Assembly (NCBI GenBank): GCA_008704415.1
Contig: VXIS01000016.1
Location: 124,001 to 188,000, forward strand
Source: Sphaerosporella brunnea
Lineage: Eukaryota; Ascomycota; Pezizomycetes; Pezizales; Pyronemataceae
Length of the DNA stretch: 64,000 nucleotides
Reading direction: 5' to 3'
The translations under genes and the position numbers were made by a program. A model generated the notes under the pieces. That model ran no database searches. It saw nothing but the letters and a program-made list of their open reading frames with translations, and was not told the DNA's origin. Below are positions 45,724 to 56,100 of this stretch, in pieces (positions within the stretch are counted from its first letter, which is position 1; every line of letters begins with the position of its first letter).

Positions 45724-48027
45724 ATGGAAGGGTCCAAGGATGTGTTGACGCGAATATTCTGGCCGCTCAACTTTCCCCGCAAGGAGCAGCCGGGCGTGCT
45801 AGTAGGCTGGCGGAACTCGGAGACGGACATATTTGTGGTTGCAATTCTAAACGGGGTTAATGTGCGATGATTTCTTCTCTTCTTTTTTTTTTTTTTTTTT
45901 TTTCCTTTTCTTTGCTCTTTTCTTTTGAACCGTTTTTGGCTTTTGTGTTGTGAATGTCGTTTTAATCTGTATGATATGGGAAGCGCATTGGCTAACTCTC
46001 TGGCTGATGTGTGTATATGTGGGGAGACTGCAGAGCACAAGAATAGACAACGAATTACGGACTGGAAGCCTTTTTCGCAAGTCGCGACACTCGGTGGAAC
46101 GCATCTTTGATCTCTGTGGACAGTCCGGTCTGCATGTGCTCGGCGAAGTCAACAGCACTCCCGGCCCTACCTTCCAGCCAAACTGGATCCATGCCTTCAC
46201 ACATAAGTCAAGTCGGTATCCGCAGATCTTCTGTCCGTCGGAGAGCGGAGTGACGCTGCAGGTTATACTGTTCGAGGAACCGAACCCTTACAAGATGGAG
46301 TACCACTCTTTGACACCGATATCACTGGCATTGGAGGACAAGGCGGGCAACGATGGAGACGACGCGGAGGAGATCAAGGAGAGGGAAAAGCGTGCGCTTT
46401 TGGTAGAGAAGCTGAAGCTGCACTCGGTCAGGAAGAACGTACCGACGGAGAAGGAGCGATCGTTGCAACAGATCATCCACCAGATCAACTGCTCCCACGA
46501 GACCAAGGAGCTGCTTCGGATCAACGTAGAGCTATTGAACTCGCGGCGGTACAGAAGGGCACTGTCGGTCAGCGAGCGGGTGGTTGAGACCGCCACCTCT
46601 GCGTGGAGGTCAACGCTCTACATGTGCGTGGAGACCATAAAGTTCCTTTGGCCGTTCGTTAAGAACACTTTCGTTGCTATCATATTGTTCTGGCGGTCAC
46701 TCGCACACTTGATCCTGAAAGTGCTGGAGTGGCGGATGAAGCCGGACCTGGCCGCGCTGAAGGATATTTCTGCCACAGGTTTGCTTCCCTTGTCATTGCT
46801 TGCAGCACACGGTTTCATTGACCACAGATATGTGCAGCGCAACAGTTCGATATCCGGCTCCAGCAGTTCTGCTATTGGCCTCTACAGTATATCACCGTAC
46901 GACAGCGTAACGATGACTGGGGCGGCGCAACGAACTCACATTCGGACTACATCCGCTTCTACAACAGTCTCTGGCTCGTAGCCAACGACATAATCATCGG
47001 CATAGCCCTAGGCTCCTACATCATCGAAAACGCGGGGGTGGTAGCGCAAAACATTGACTACTACCTCAAGGTCTTTCCCTCCCCACTCCGACTGAGAATC
47101 CATGACGCTAACTCACCAAAGACGTACACGATCGAAGGGATGGGGCGGACGATCGAATGGCTACTGATCGACCCAGGTGGTCTCAAACTCAACGAAGAGC
47201 TCGACAAATTCCTTGGGGACCTCTTCGGGTGGGTTCTAAACTACTGGGCAGAGATAACAGCACAAATCTCGCCGTACCTCCCACAAATCATCTACGCAAT
47301 TGGCATCTCCAGCTTTGCTGGGGCGTCGATGCCAATCGCACTGTTCTCGGACCTTCTCTCGATCCTGACCCTCCACATCTATAGCTTCTACATCGCCTCG
47401 GCGCGCATCTACAACTGGCAGCTCTCCATCATCTACAGTCTCTTCCACCTCTTCCGCGGGAAGAAAATCAACGTCCTCCGGAAGCGCACCGATAGCTGCG
47501 ACTATGAGCTCGACCAGTTATTGATCGGAACTATCCTCTTCACGCTGCTGATATTTCTCCTCCCCACCGTGTTAGTCTATTACTGCCTTTTCGCATCCGC
47601 GAGAATGGCGATCATTATCCTGAAAGCTTTCCTCGAAACCATGCTGGCTTGCCTCAACCACTTCCCGCTGTTCGCCCTCATGCTCAGGGTCAAAGACAGC
47701 AAGCGCCTACCCGGCGGCATCAAGTTCGAGCTCAAAGACCCCGCCGCCGTTACGGCCAACTTCAGACAACCGCTTGGGGATAGTGCTCCGGTCGCGTATA
47801 TACACCTCAAGTCTACGCCGCTGCCGTTGGGCGCAATGTTTAGACAGTACTCCCAGCTGGGAAGTCGCCTGAAAAGACATTATGTCAGCGCCAGGGTTAT
47901 GCTGTGTCTTTTCACGGGAAAGGCTGTGCCGCCGATTCATAGGAGGAATTTGTATAGTATGCAGTATGGCATGTTGCCGGCGAGACGTGCGGGCGTGCTC
48001 GAGGTTTGGAATAAACTTACGAGGTAG
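45724..48027 (+). CDS. GPI1: GPI-GlcNAc transferase subunit Gpi1 (PIG-Q)
   Basis: Subunit of the ER enzyme that adds GlcNAc to phosphatidylinositol, the first step of GPI-anchor synthesis. Three exons: 45724-45861, 46034-46778 and 46838-48027, giving 690 aa. The N-terminus reads RIFWPLNFPRKEQPGVLVGW. The Gpi1 core starts around QQFDIRLQQFCYWPLQYITV, RQRNDDWGG and YIRFYNSLWLVANDIIIG, followed by multiple hydrophobic spans. RIYNWQLSIIYSLFHLFRGK plus the segment NVLRKRTDSCDYELDQLLIG is a family hallmark. Intron 1 is 171 bp with a long T-tract. A donor six bases earlier (GTTAAT) is also in phase. GPI17, acting at the last step of the same pathway, lies 4 kb downstream. Confidence 0.94.
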
Positions 48028-48194
48028 GCGGGGGGAGTGGAGTATGCGGAAGTTGTAATCATGCGTAATAGAATAGTACACATTATATACTGTGGTACTT
48101 AAGGATGATGTTAGTGAAGCTTTCAAGTGAGGGAATAATGGTCACCAGGTTGATGAGTGGTTTGTAAAGAAAGGAAGCAACAATACTATCAACA

Positions 48195-48308
48195 GGCAAG
48201 ATGGCCGAGCGGTCTAAGGCGCCAGACTCAAGTTAAGTCTTCTCCCAGCTCAACTGGGAGCGCATTCTGGTCAGGAAACTGGCGGGGGTTCGAATCCCCC
48301 TCTTGTCA
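48195..48308 (+). tRNA. tRNA-Leu (anticodon CAA) with intron
   Basis: Acceptor stem GGCAAGA (48195-48201) pairs with TCTTGTC (48301-48307), followed by discriminator A. The D-arm is TGGCCGAGCGGTCTAAGGC. The anticodon stem CCAGA/TCTGG encloses the loop CTCAAG-T, with anticodon CAA. A roughly 32-nt intron after position 37 contains its own hairpin (CTCCCAG/CTGGGAG). A long class II variable arm (CAGGAAACTG) and the T-arm GGGGGTTCGAATCCCCC complete a perfect cloverleaf. A T-run terminator (48315-48322) follows. Confidence 0.97.
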
Positions 48309-48854
48309 GCATTTCTTTTTTTTTCTTTGCTAAAAAGCTCTACAAGTGATTTTCTGTGAACCATCTACCTACTGCTTTACCATATTGAACCCTAATCTCG
48401 CATTGGACATGTAATTGGAGTCGGACAAGCACAAAGCGAGGTTTTCATGGTGTATCACTCAGAGGGATTAAATTTCAGGTGGAACAACGCCAAGTCCTTA
48501 AAGGTGGCACGTCAGTTGGTGATCTTGGTCGCGTCAACTCTTCTACCTTCTCGCGAACCACCTCGGATTCTAACGTGCAGCCCCTCCACAGAGCTTTTGA
48601 GCTCTCGCACTCGAAGCGTCTTGTTGCAGGTCAGCCCCCGACGCGCAGCATTCAGGTCAAGGCCTGCGCATATTGACCAAACGCGTTTCTAGCCTGCAAG
48701 GCTGAACACCTTGACAACTCTCCTTTGTCGCCTTCTAGCTACACTTCTCCACATTCTTCTCAAAAACCTCCGCCTCTACCAACTCGCCAGGATTCCCGCT
48801 TGTCTCCCACCTCGATTTTCATATCCCGCACGTACCACCACTTCCACAGCCATC
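48309..48854. other. tRNA-Leu to NSP1 intergenic region
   Basis: Begins with the tRNA terminator T-run. No other gene seen; the NSP1 leader and promoter lie at the right end, which is pyrimidine-rich. Confidence 0.6.
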
Positions 48855-50962
48855 ATGTTCGGCAACACCAATCCTTCTGGAGGTGGTTTGTTCGGTGCAA
48901 ACAACGACAAGGACAAAAAGCCGGCGGGATTTACATTCGGATCCCCCGCAAGTACTCCGACCACCACCACTGCTCCCTCCTTGTTCGGCGGCGCGTCGTC
49001 TGGCACACCCGCAAAGCCGGCAGGTAGCCTGTTCGGGGCTTCTTCAACACCCGCAGCGTCGGGAGGTTCTGCGTTCAACTTCGGCGGCGCTGCTTCAAGC
49101 GGAACTGCTGCGTCATCGACACCTGCAACATCCGGCGGATTGTTTGGCAACAACAAGCCTGCCGCCCCCAGCAGTAATCTCTTCGGCAATACTCCTTCTA
49201 GTACTCCGGCTGGAAACCCTCCCAGCGCTACGCCGATGTTCGGAAACACTGGTGGTAGCAATATGTTTGGAAATACCTCGGCGTCGGGTACCACTCCCGC
49301 TACTCAGCCTTCAGCCGGCGGTTTTTTCGGAGCAAAGCCAGCAGCAACTGGTGGCAACCTTTTCGGCGGTGGGTCCACTACGCCCGCGCAGACTCCGACA
49401 ACTTCGGCTCCTGCAGGAGGATTATTTGGCGCAAAGCCCGCGACCACGACGGCTCCTGCGCCGGGCGGTCTTTTTGGCAGTGGAACGACCAGCACCACCG
49501 CATCAGCTGGCAGTAGCATGTTTGGTAACGCCAGTACTACTGCTGCGAGCTCCACTCCAGCACCAACTCCTCTTTTCGGCGCAAAGCCGGCTGAGACTCA
49601 ACCGGCCTCTGGCGGTCTGTTCGGTAACACGGCGAGTGCTGGTTCGACTCCTGCAGCCAAACCTGTCACTGGTGGACTTTTCGGTGCTTCCTGTAAGTCT
49701 TGATTCCGCAGCAACTTATGTCGGGGGTATCCAGTTAACAAAATATATCTAGCCACCACTCCCGCCACCGGCGGTTTATTTGGAGCTGGCGCTACTGCCG
49801 CAAAGCCCGCCGGGGGTCTGTTCGGAAACACGACATCGTCTGTCGCTTCCGCCTCTACACCGACCACCACTGCTCCAGCAACTGGTGGCATGTTCGGAGG
49901 TGGAAGTGCCGCAACCACCGCTTCCGCATCGACCTCCGCGGCGCCTGCAGCTTCTACACCCGCTCTCTTTGGCGGTGCGAAGCCCGCAGACGCAGCTGCT
50001 TCTACCGCTCCGTCCGGCGGACTTTTTGGTAAGCCCGCGGAAACGACCACCTCCGCGGCTCCGCCTGGTGGTCTTTTCGGTAAGCCTGCCACGACTACTT
50101 CTACTCCCGCGGCTGGAACCTCCACTACTGCTGGCCCAAGCACCACTGCTCCCGCGACTGGCGGACTCTTTAGTGCTACCACTGCCCCCGCCGCCGGAAC
50201 AACTACAACACCCGCTGCTGGCACTTCCACTCTTGGCGCGAAAGCCACTCAACCCCCGCCCAAATCTCGTGTAAAGAACAAGTCCATGGAAGATATCATC
50301 AACCAGTGGACCTCGGACCTCGAAAAGTACAAGGGCGAGTTCCTTTCTCAGGCCGATGAGATCAAGAAGTGGGACGCCATTCTCATCGCCAACGGTGACA
50401 AGATCTTAGATCTGGGTACCCAGACCACCGAGGCCGAAAAGACCCAGGCTCGCATGGACACTCTTCTACAGCAATTGGAGAGCGAGCAGGAGGAACTCGG
50501 CATCACCCTGGACTACTACGAAAGCCAGATCAAGGACTTCTTTGACGCGCAGTTTGGTTCCCAGGAGGGAATGCAGCCCGCGGATCAGGAGAGGGAGAAG
50601 ACGTATTCCCTTGCTGAGAAGCTAAACGAGACCTTGATTGGAATGGAGGGCGACTTGGGAGAGATGATTAAGGCGATCAATAAGGCTGGCGCCACAATCA
50701 ACAAGACGAGCAACGCGGATGACCCCGTTAGTATCATATCCTGTGGTTTTTGAGTGCCGATGCTAATGAATACGTGCAGTTGTCTCAGATCGTTAAAATT
50801 CTTAACGATCACTTGAGCTCGCTCCAGTGGATCGATAGCCACACCACCCAGATCTCGGAGAAGATTCAGGAGGCTCAGAGGAAGGGAAATGAGAGGTCCA
50901 ACGCTTCTTTAGGCGGCGAGGACGATTTCTTCCCTAGCGCTTCTTACCGCTCCGTCAGGTGA
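48855..50962 (+). CDS. NSP1: Nucleoporin Nsp1
   Basis: Central-channel FG nucleoporin. Three exons: 48855-49692, 49753-50726 and 50780-50962, giving 664 aa. Residues 1 to about 440 are a low-complexity Thr/Ala/Pro/Ser/Gly domain with more than twenty FG units, mostly xLFG and MFG types (GGLFGN, GGLFGAK, MFGNT) and few FxFG (FTFGS, FNFGG). From about residue 455 the conserved Nsp1 coiled-coil domain begins (SMEDIINQWTSDLEKYKGEF). It continues through LLQQLESEQEELGITLDYYE and the DDP/LSQIVKILNDHLSSLQWID junction. The stop TGA overlaps a possible GTGAGT donor, so a further exon cannot be excluded, but the coil ends normally. Confidence 0.93.
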
Positions 50963-51540
50963 GTGAGTGAAAAATGGCGAATGGCATCGGGACTATAACC
51001 TTTTTTGGTCGAAGATGATGCTGCCAATCAGGGTTTTTCTTTTGTACTTCACTACAAGTAGCTGCTTGCTTTTGTGACGTTGCTGCCATGATTATATTGT
51101 TACCTGTTGGCACCGTTCTGTGTTGTGTTTGGTGGGGTGTTTTCGCATGACGCAAATAAGAGGTTTTATTTCAGGTTCGAGTGCGCGATAGTGATTTGTC
51201 CATATTTGACCGACTACCAGCATGCGTGGGCATCGACGACGAAAGAGAGCTCCCAAACCACTTCCGCTCGACAATCAGACAAAAATGTCTCCAATTCACG
51301 CTAGCGAGTGAGCTCATAGGCTATCTACACCGTGCTACTGCCGCGAGGGCCACCTGGCCAGAGAGGCTGACGATGGGCCGTCTTCTTCTTGATTTGCCTC
51401 AAGAGATTCAAGAGATTCAAGAGATCAAGGGAAAAAAAGAAAGAAAAAAAAAAAAACGCCCGTACGCCGCCCCGTTCGTTCAACGTCCAATACGTTTTCA
51501 TAGACCTGGTTTCACCACCGTCCAGATGGAGAGATTACAC
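50963..51540. other. Convergent region NSP1/SSS1
   Basis: About 580 bp with an AGAGATTCA tandem near 51400-51422 and an A-run near 51432-51456. No gene seen. Confidence 0.55.
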
Positions 51541-51888
51541 TTACGCAGCGCCACTGAAACCCGATTAGCAGCTGGATAACAAAGGCATAACATACCGTGC
51601 ACGCTTTGCTGGAGGGACGTACACAAGGATGTTGTTGATGGGGATGTGGATGAGCTTGACGACGTATCCGATAGTGCCCATCACGATGAAACCGACACCG
51701 ACGGCGCGCGAGATCTGGAGGAATTCCCGCTTGTCGGCTACACTCGACCGTTGGTTAGCTTGTTGCAGCAGGTTCAAGCGCTCGGGTTTGTGGCAACTCG
51801 TACGCTTGGTGCACCGGTTGATGAATTGGATGCCGTCCCTGATGAACTCCTTGGGGATCTCGAGCAATTGGGTGATCTGGTCGGCCAT
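51541..51888 (-). CDS. SSS1: Sec61 translocon gamma subunit Sss1
   Basis: Small tail-anchored clamp of the ER protein-conducting channel. Three exons on the minus strand: 51888-51804, 51737-51623 and 51553-51541, giving 70 aa, the family size. It reads MADQITQLLEIPKEFIRDGI, QFINRCTKPDKREFLQISRA, VGVGFIVMGTIGYVVKLIHI and PINNILVGAA, essentially the consensus. The last exon is only 13 nt (V-G-A-A-stop), joined by a phase-2 intron with a GTACGT donor and TTTCAG acceptor. Without that splice the frame runs on into non-conserved sequence. It is divergent from GPI17 with 360 bp between start codons. Confidence 0.95.
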
Positions 51889-52248
51889 TGTGGGCGGTGG
51901 TCGTAAAGAAGGTGTGGTTGGGATGCGGTGTTGAAGGAGTGAACGAAGGTGTTTGGTTAGACGCGTAGGGGGTTGTCTTTACATATACCAAGTATAGCTC
52001 CGTGGGACAGGTGAGGTGTTCACTTGCAGCTGGAAAATTCGCCTCCGGGACGCCACACCTAACAACGCGCTTTCCAAGGCTCAGATACGATATTTCGCTG
52101 GGAAGACCTCCAGAATTATGCGCCTGAAGCTCTTCTGACATCGGATGCAAAGTGTCAGATAGGTTTAAAGCTTACAAGGCCGCGTGTTGGTCTATCTCTC
52201 CCCGTCCAAACCCAAAGCTCCCGCTCCCGCGCGAAGCACCACCCCACG
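51889..52248. promoter_or_regulatory. Divergent promoter SSS1/GPI17
   Basis: A 360-bp region between two start codons, both for ER-membrane proteins. No coding signal and no specific site recognised. Confidence 0.5.
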
Positions 52249-54007
52249 ATGTCAAAAACAAAGTCTCCGCCGCCCGACACCCCCGAAAATGCGCGGACTC
52301 GCTCCTTGGTTGTGCTCTCCTTCTGGAGCGTAGTATTACTTCTCGGACTGCCGCTCTGGTGGTTCACTACTTCTATATACCGTGCTCCATTGCCTCTGAA
52401 GGAGATGCAGAGCTGGTCGAATGGGAGGGTACGTGCTCCCTCCACTCTTGCTCGTTCATTCATGTCCTAAATTGATTGTGTAGGCCTGTAGAGCCGAATT
52501 CCCGTTACTTGTCGATGTAGAGGCGCCCCTACTGCCGGACCCTGAGCATCTCTTGAAAACGGTTCAGCACGCCCTTGACGATGCAAACGACTTCTCGGCG
52601 CACCACCTACGTCTGCGGTTGGCTAGGAGCCACTATCAGTCAGGCGGTCACGGCACATCCCAAAAATCTACCAGCAGTCCGTCGGAAACGCAGGACCAGA
52701 CGGAGGAGGAAAGCGTTGCTGCGATCCTACGACTAACACCCGGCGCCAGCGGATCCACCCACAGCTACCAGCTAAGCAATTCGTCGCGGATTATAGATCT
52801 CTACTATTCGCCGTCCTACAATCCGTCATCCTCGGCGTCGTCCACGAGCCTGGCTCTTTTCATTTCCAAAACGTTGATGGAGATCTTTGTGGAGGAGCAG
52901 CAGATGATCTCCCACCTGTTGTCTTCGGGCACGCCGACTCCTCCCCCCTCATCTGTCCCTCCTGGACCTAGCAACAGCAGCAATGGCTCTAATAAGATCA
53001 ATACTGCTGAAATCCAACGCAAGATGAGCCGAATCATGCGGTACTCGCCCACGTACCACCTCACATTCTCCATGTTCACGGGCGCCGCTACTCCCGCTAG
53101 CTGGGAAATCGAGCAGTCGATCGAGGAGTACCTCCAGCCCCTCCTTGATGCCCTGAGCGGCATTAGCAACTTCACTGTAGACAGCCAAATCCAATTCTAC
53201 GCCTCACCCTCCCCGAACGTAGTTCCCTTCTGGGAGGCCGATACCCCAGAGAACCTGGGAGACCCCAATCAGCTCTCAACTGGCAAATGGGTTCTCAAAA
53301 AAGAAGACCTGAGCAGCTTCATCAACAGCGCTGAGTGGCCGCTCGTCAGCATTACCAGCTACCCAACCATCAACTTTATAATCTACATCCCCTCTCCCTC
53401 GCAAACTCCTCTCTCAATCTCTGGCAGCGCAACCAACGCATTCCTACTCCCGCAGTGGGGCGGCGTTATGGTCCTGAACCCTCCCAACCAGATCAACCAC
53501 CTCACCAAAGCAGACCTCAAGGGCGCTATGGACATCTTCGCCGCGCAGCTACTCTCATTGCTGGGAGCACCGTCGCATCCCCCCTCGCTCCCGATCCGCC
53601 TGGACTCCCTCGCCCGCCAGCGTTCCGCAGAGCTCCTCACCAGCGCATCGTCCACTCTTGGCTCGCTGTACCGCCTCACTAAAGCCCTGCCCTCCATCAG
53701 CATCCCCACCTCCGTCTCCACCTCCGTAGCCGCAACACTGCAGTCTCTACACAACGCATGTCGGGAGCTGAAGCGTGGGCACTTTGGCGGCCCCAACAGC
53801 GCGCTAGAGGAGGGAAGAAATGCAGCTGCTGAAGCGGAAAAGGCTTTCTTTGAGAAAAGTATGGTCGGCCAGGTATATTTCCCGGAAGAACATAAGGTCG
53901 CAGTTTATTTACCGCTCATGGGCCCCGTCGGGGTGCCGCTACTTATGAGCGCGGTTAAGGAGGTTGCGAGAGTTGTTGCGGAGTGGAAGGCTAGGAGACG
54001 TGCGTAA
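52249..54007 (+). CDS. GPI17: GPI transamidase subunit Gpi17 (PIG-S)
   Basis: ER-membrane component of the complex that attaches GPI anchors to proteins. Two exons, 52249-52428 and 52484-54007, giving 567 aa. An N-terminal transmembrane helix (LVVLSFWSVVLLLGLPLWWF) is followed by TTSIYRAPLPLKEMQSW, the PIG-S signature. The lumenal domain contains RIMRYSPTYHLTFSMFTGAA, NVVPFWEADTPENLG and QWGGVMVLNP. A second hydrophobic segment near the C-terminus (YLPLMGPVGVPLLMSAVKEV) is the expected second membrane anchor, followed by a short basic tail ending KARRRA. Confidence 0.93.
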
Positions 54008-56100
54008 TAGACGGGTTAGGGAGTTTTAATTTATTTATTTTTTTAGTTTCCTTTTTTTTTTTTTTTTTTTTTTTTGGGGGGGGGGGGTGCTCAGTTCTTG
54101 CGTTTGCGCCTTTGCGTTTGTTTGTATGAGTATTGGATGTTGCCAGGAGAGAGAGATGGATACTGTGCAGTACCTACTTCTTTCCCAGCAAGCTTTCACG
54201 TTAAGCAGATTCATACCAAGTCCAGCAGCAGCAGCTCAAAAAATTTGTTGTGAGATGCGGCAATGTTGTGGGTAATTAACGAGTGATGGAGTTATATTGC
54301 ATGCAGTAACTACAGAAGTGTTGGCTTTGCGAGTTGTCACACGGAGCAGTATGTATTTCAGCAGGCAGTTTTAGCTAGCTATCCAAGTTAACAGTTGTAA
54401 TTTGGTTGCAGAGCCGGTAGCTTGGACAAAGTCCTCCAGGTAGCTCCCAATGGAAAGGATAGCACAAGCTATCGGTATTTGGTTGTGAACAGTGGGCGCG
54501 AGTGATGTACGGTGACTCTGATTGTCTTCTCCAACCAGTGTTGGTAGGGCTTATATTAGTCTGAATGGCTCCTATCAAGGGTCATGCATAGGGTGGACCG
54601 GATGGGGGTTTATTTTGGATTGACTTGGGCAGGTGCCATATAAACCTTTAAGTTCTTCGCGCGGGAGTGTTCGAGACTGACTTGGACGGTTAACGTTCTT
54701 CCCACCCGAAAAACGCAGCAAAAGTGCTTGACGTGGAATGACTTGGGCATGTAGGCGGTCGCAAGCGTCCATTCTTTGCTTGGACTTGGCTCTAAATACC
54801 CTGCCCGAGTAAATTAAGGCATCCTCCGGTTTTCAGACTTTTTGATACCAGCAGGTGAGTTGGTGTGAGTCCGTGTGACCGAGTGACGAATGATGATCCC
54901 ACGTGGGGGTATTTCGGAACATCGATCGAGGCGTTCCGACGTGGACTGACTGCTGCTGCTCAATGCTCATGGGGAATCGGTATCCGCAAAGCTGGTCGTG
55001 ATGACTAGCGAGCTAGTTAAGTAAGTGCTTGAGTATAGCACTTACTCTAGCTGGGCGTGCTTTGACGAAAAGGATCATCGCCGCTGAACATCATGGATGA
55101 TGTGCTGCACGTGATACACGATACACCAGCCACCCTTTCCGCCACCACAGCCACACGCGTCGCAACGCCAGGGGTAAATCTGGGTAGAAGCCAATCGGCT
55201 CGAGAATTTCAGGAACTCCGCTTTGGACGAAGGATACTCACATTACGGGAGGAGGCACAATATACAGCATGCACTGTGTTGCACGCGTTGCAATTGCGAG
55301 TGTCAGCCTCCTTTCACGAGGTAAAAAGAAAGAAAGGTAGCTGATCGTCCACCCAATCGAACCCCCGGTTGCACACGCGGGTCTTGATGCTGATCTACTC
55401 AAAAACCACTTCGAGCGAGGAATTTCGGCTGTCTCTCTGCTCGGGCCGCATTTGCTCAGCTCAGCTCGCTTGGATCGGATCGATAGAGATATCCAAGACG
55501 GATAGATACAAGGACTATCATATGTGGGTCTCTGCGCACGGAGGTGCTAAAAGTATCCCACCCGCCATTTGTCCTGCGTGGCTGAGCTGAGGTCGATGGG
55601 CATCAGGATACTGTGTTAAATTGAAGGATCAGCCGCGTGGTGCTGAGGTTTACGCACGCACCACGGCATCCCGCGCTTGAAGCTGTGCTGATAATAGAGA
55701 GCCGCAACTCAACTCACTCACTCACCCACTCACTCACCCACTCACTCAACCTCCTCCCTGAAGCGAAAAGGACAGAGAGTCCTCCCACCTTGCTGGCTGC
55801 CTGTTAAACGTGTCGTTGTTGATTTGCCTCTCCCTCCTCGTGTCTGTCTATACCCTGATATTTTCCCGCGTTCCTCCGTTCGTTACTTCAAAGTCAATCC
55901 TTCCCAGAGGCCACCACCACCCTTTTACAAAGAAGAACAAGAACAAGAGAAGAGCTTGCTTCCTTTTGCCGCTCCCGCCTGATCAAATACCCGCAATTGA
56001 ACCCCCCCCCCCCCCACGTTATATCCTCAATTCGACTGGGATTGTGAGAGACCTCGCGATCACCCCCTCCCCCCCCCCAAAACTTCCCTGACAGCCGTCA
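54008..56100. other. 2.1 kb gene-free region GPI17-PMT2
   Basis: Starts with a T-run then G-run (54049-54087). It contains an (ACTC)n tract (about 55706-55749), short tandem GATA/ATCC words near 55480, and C-runs at about 56009-56022 and 56066-56080 in the PMT2 leader. Open frames present show no domains. Confidence 0.5.
55706..55749. repeat. (ACTC)n imperfect microsatellite
   Basis: About ten CACT/ACTC units with CCC interruptions, 350-400 bp upstream of PMT2. Confidence 0.85.

Noticed and set aside
48776..50252. Ala/Pro/Val-rich and Gly/Ser/Arg-rich frames antisense to NSP1
   Set aside because: Shadows of the repetitive FG domain.
50952..50970. Further NSP1 exon via the GTGAGT overlapping the stop codon
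   Set aside because: The coiled-coil domain is complete and no conserved downstream exon was found; kept only as a caveat.
55093..55590. Two short plus-strand frames before PMT2
   Set aside because: No domain or splice support; sequence around them is repeat-rich spacer.
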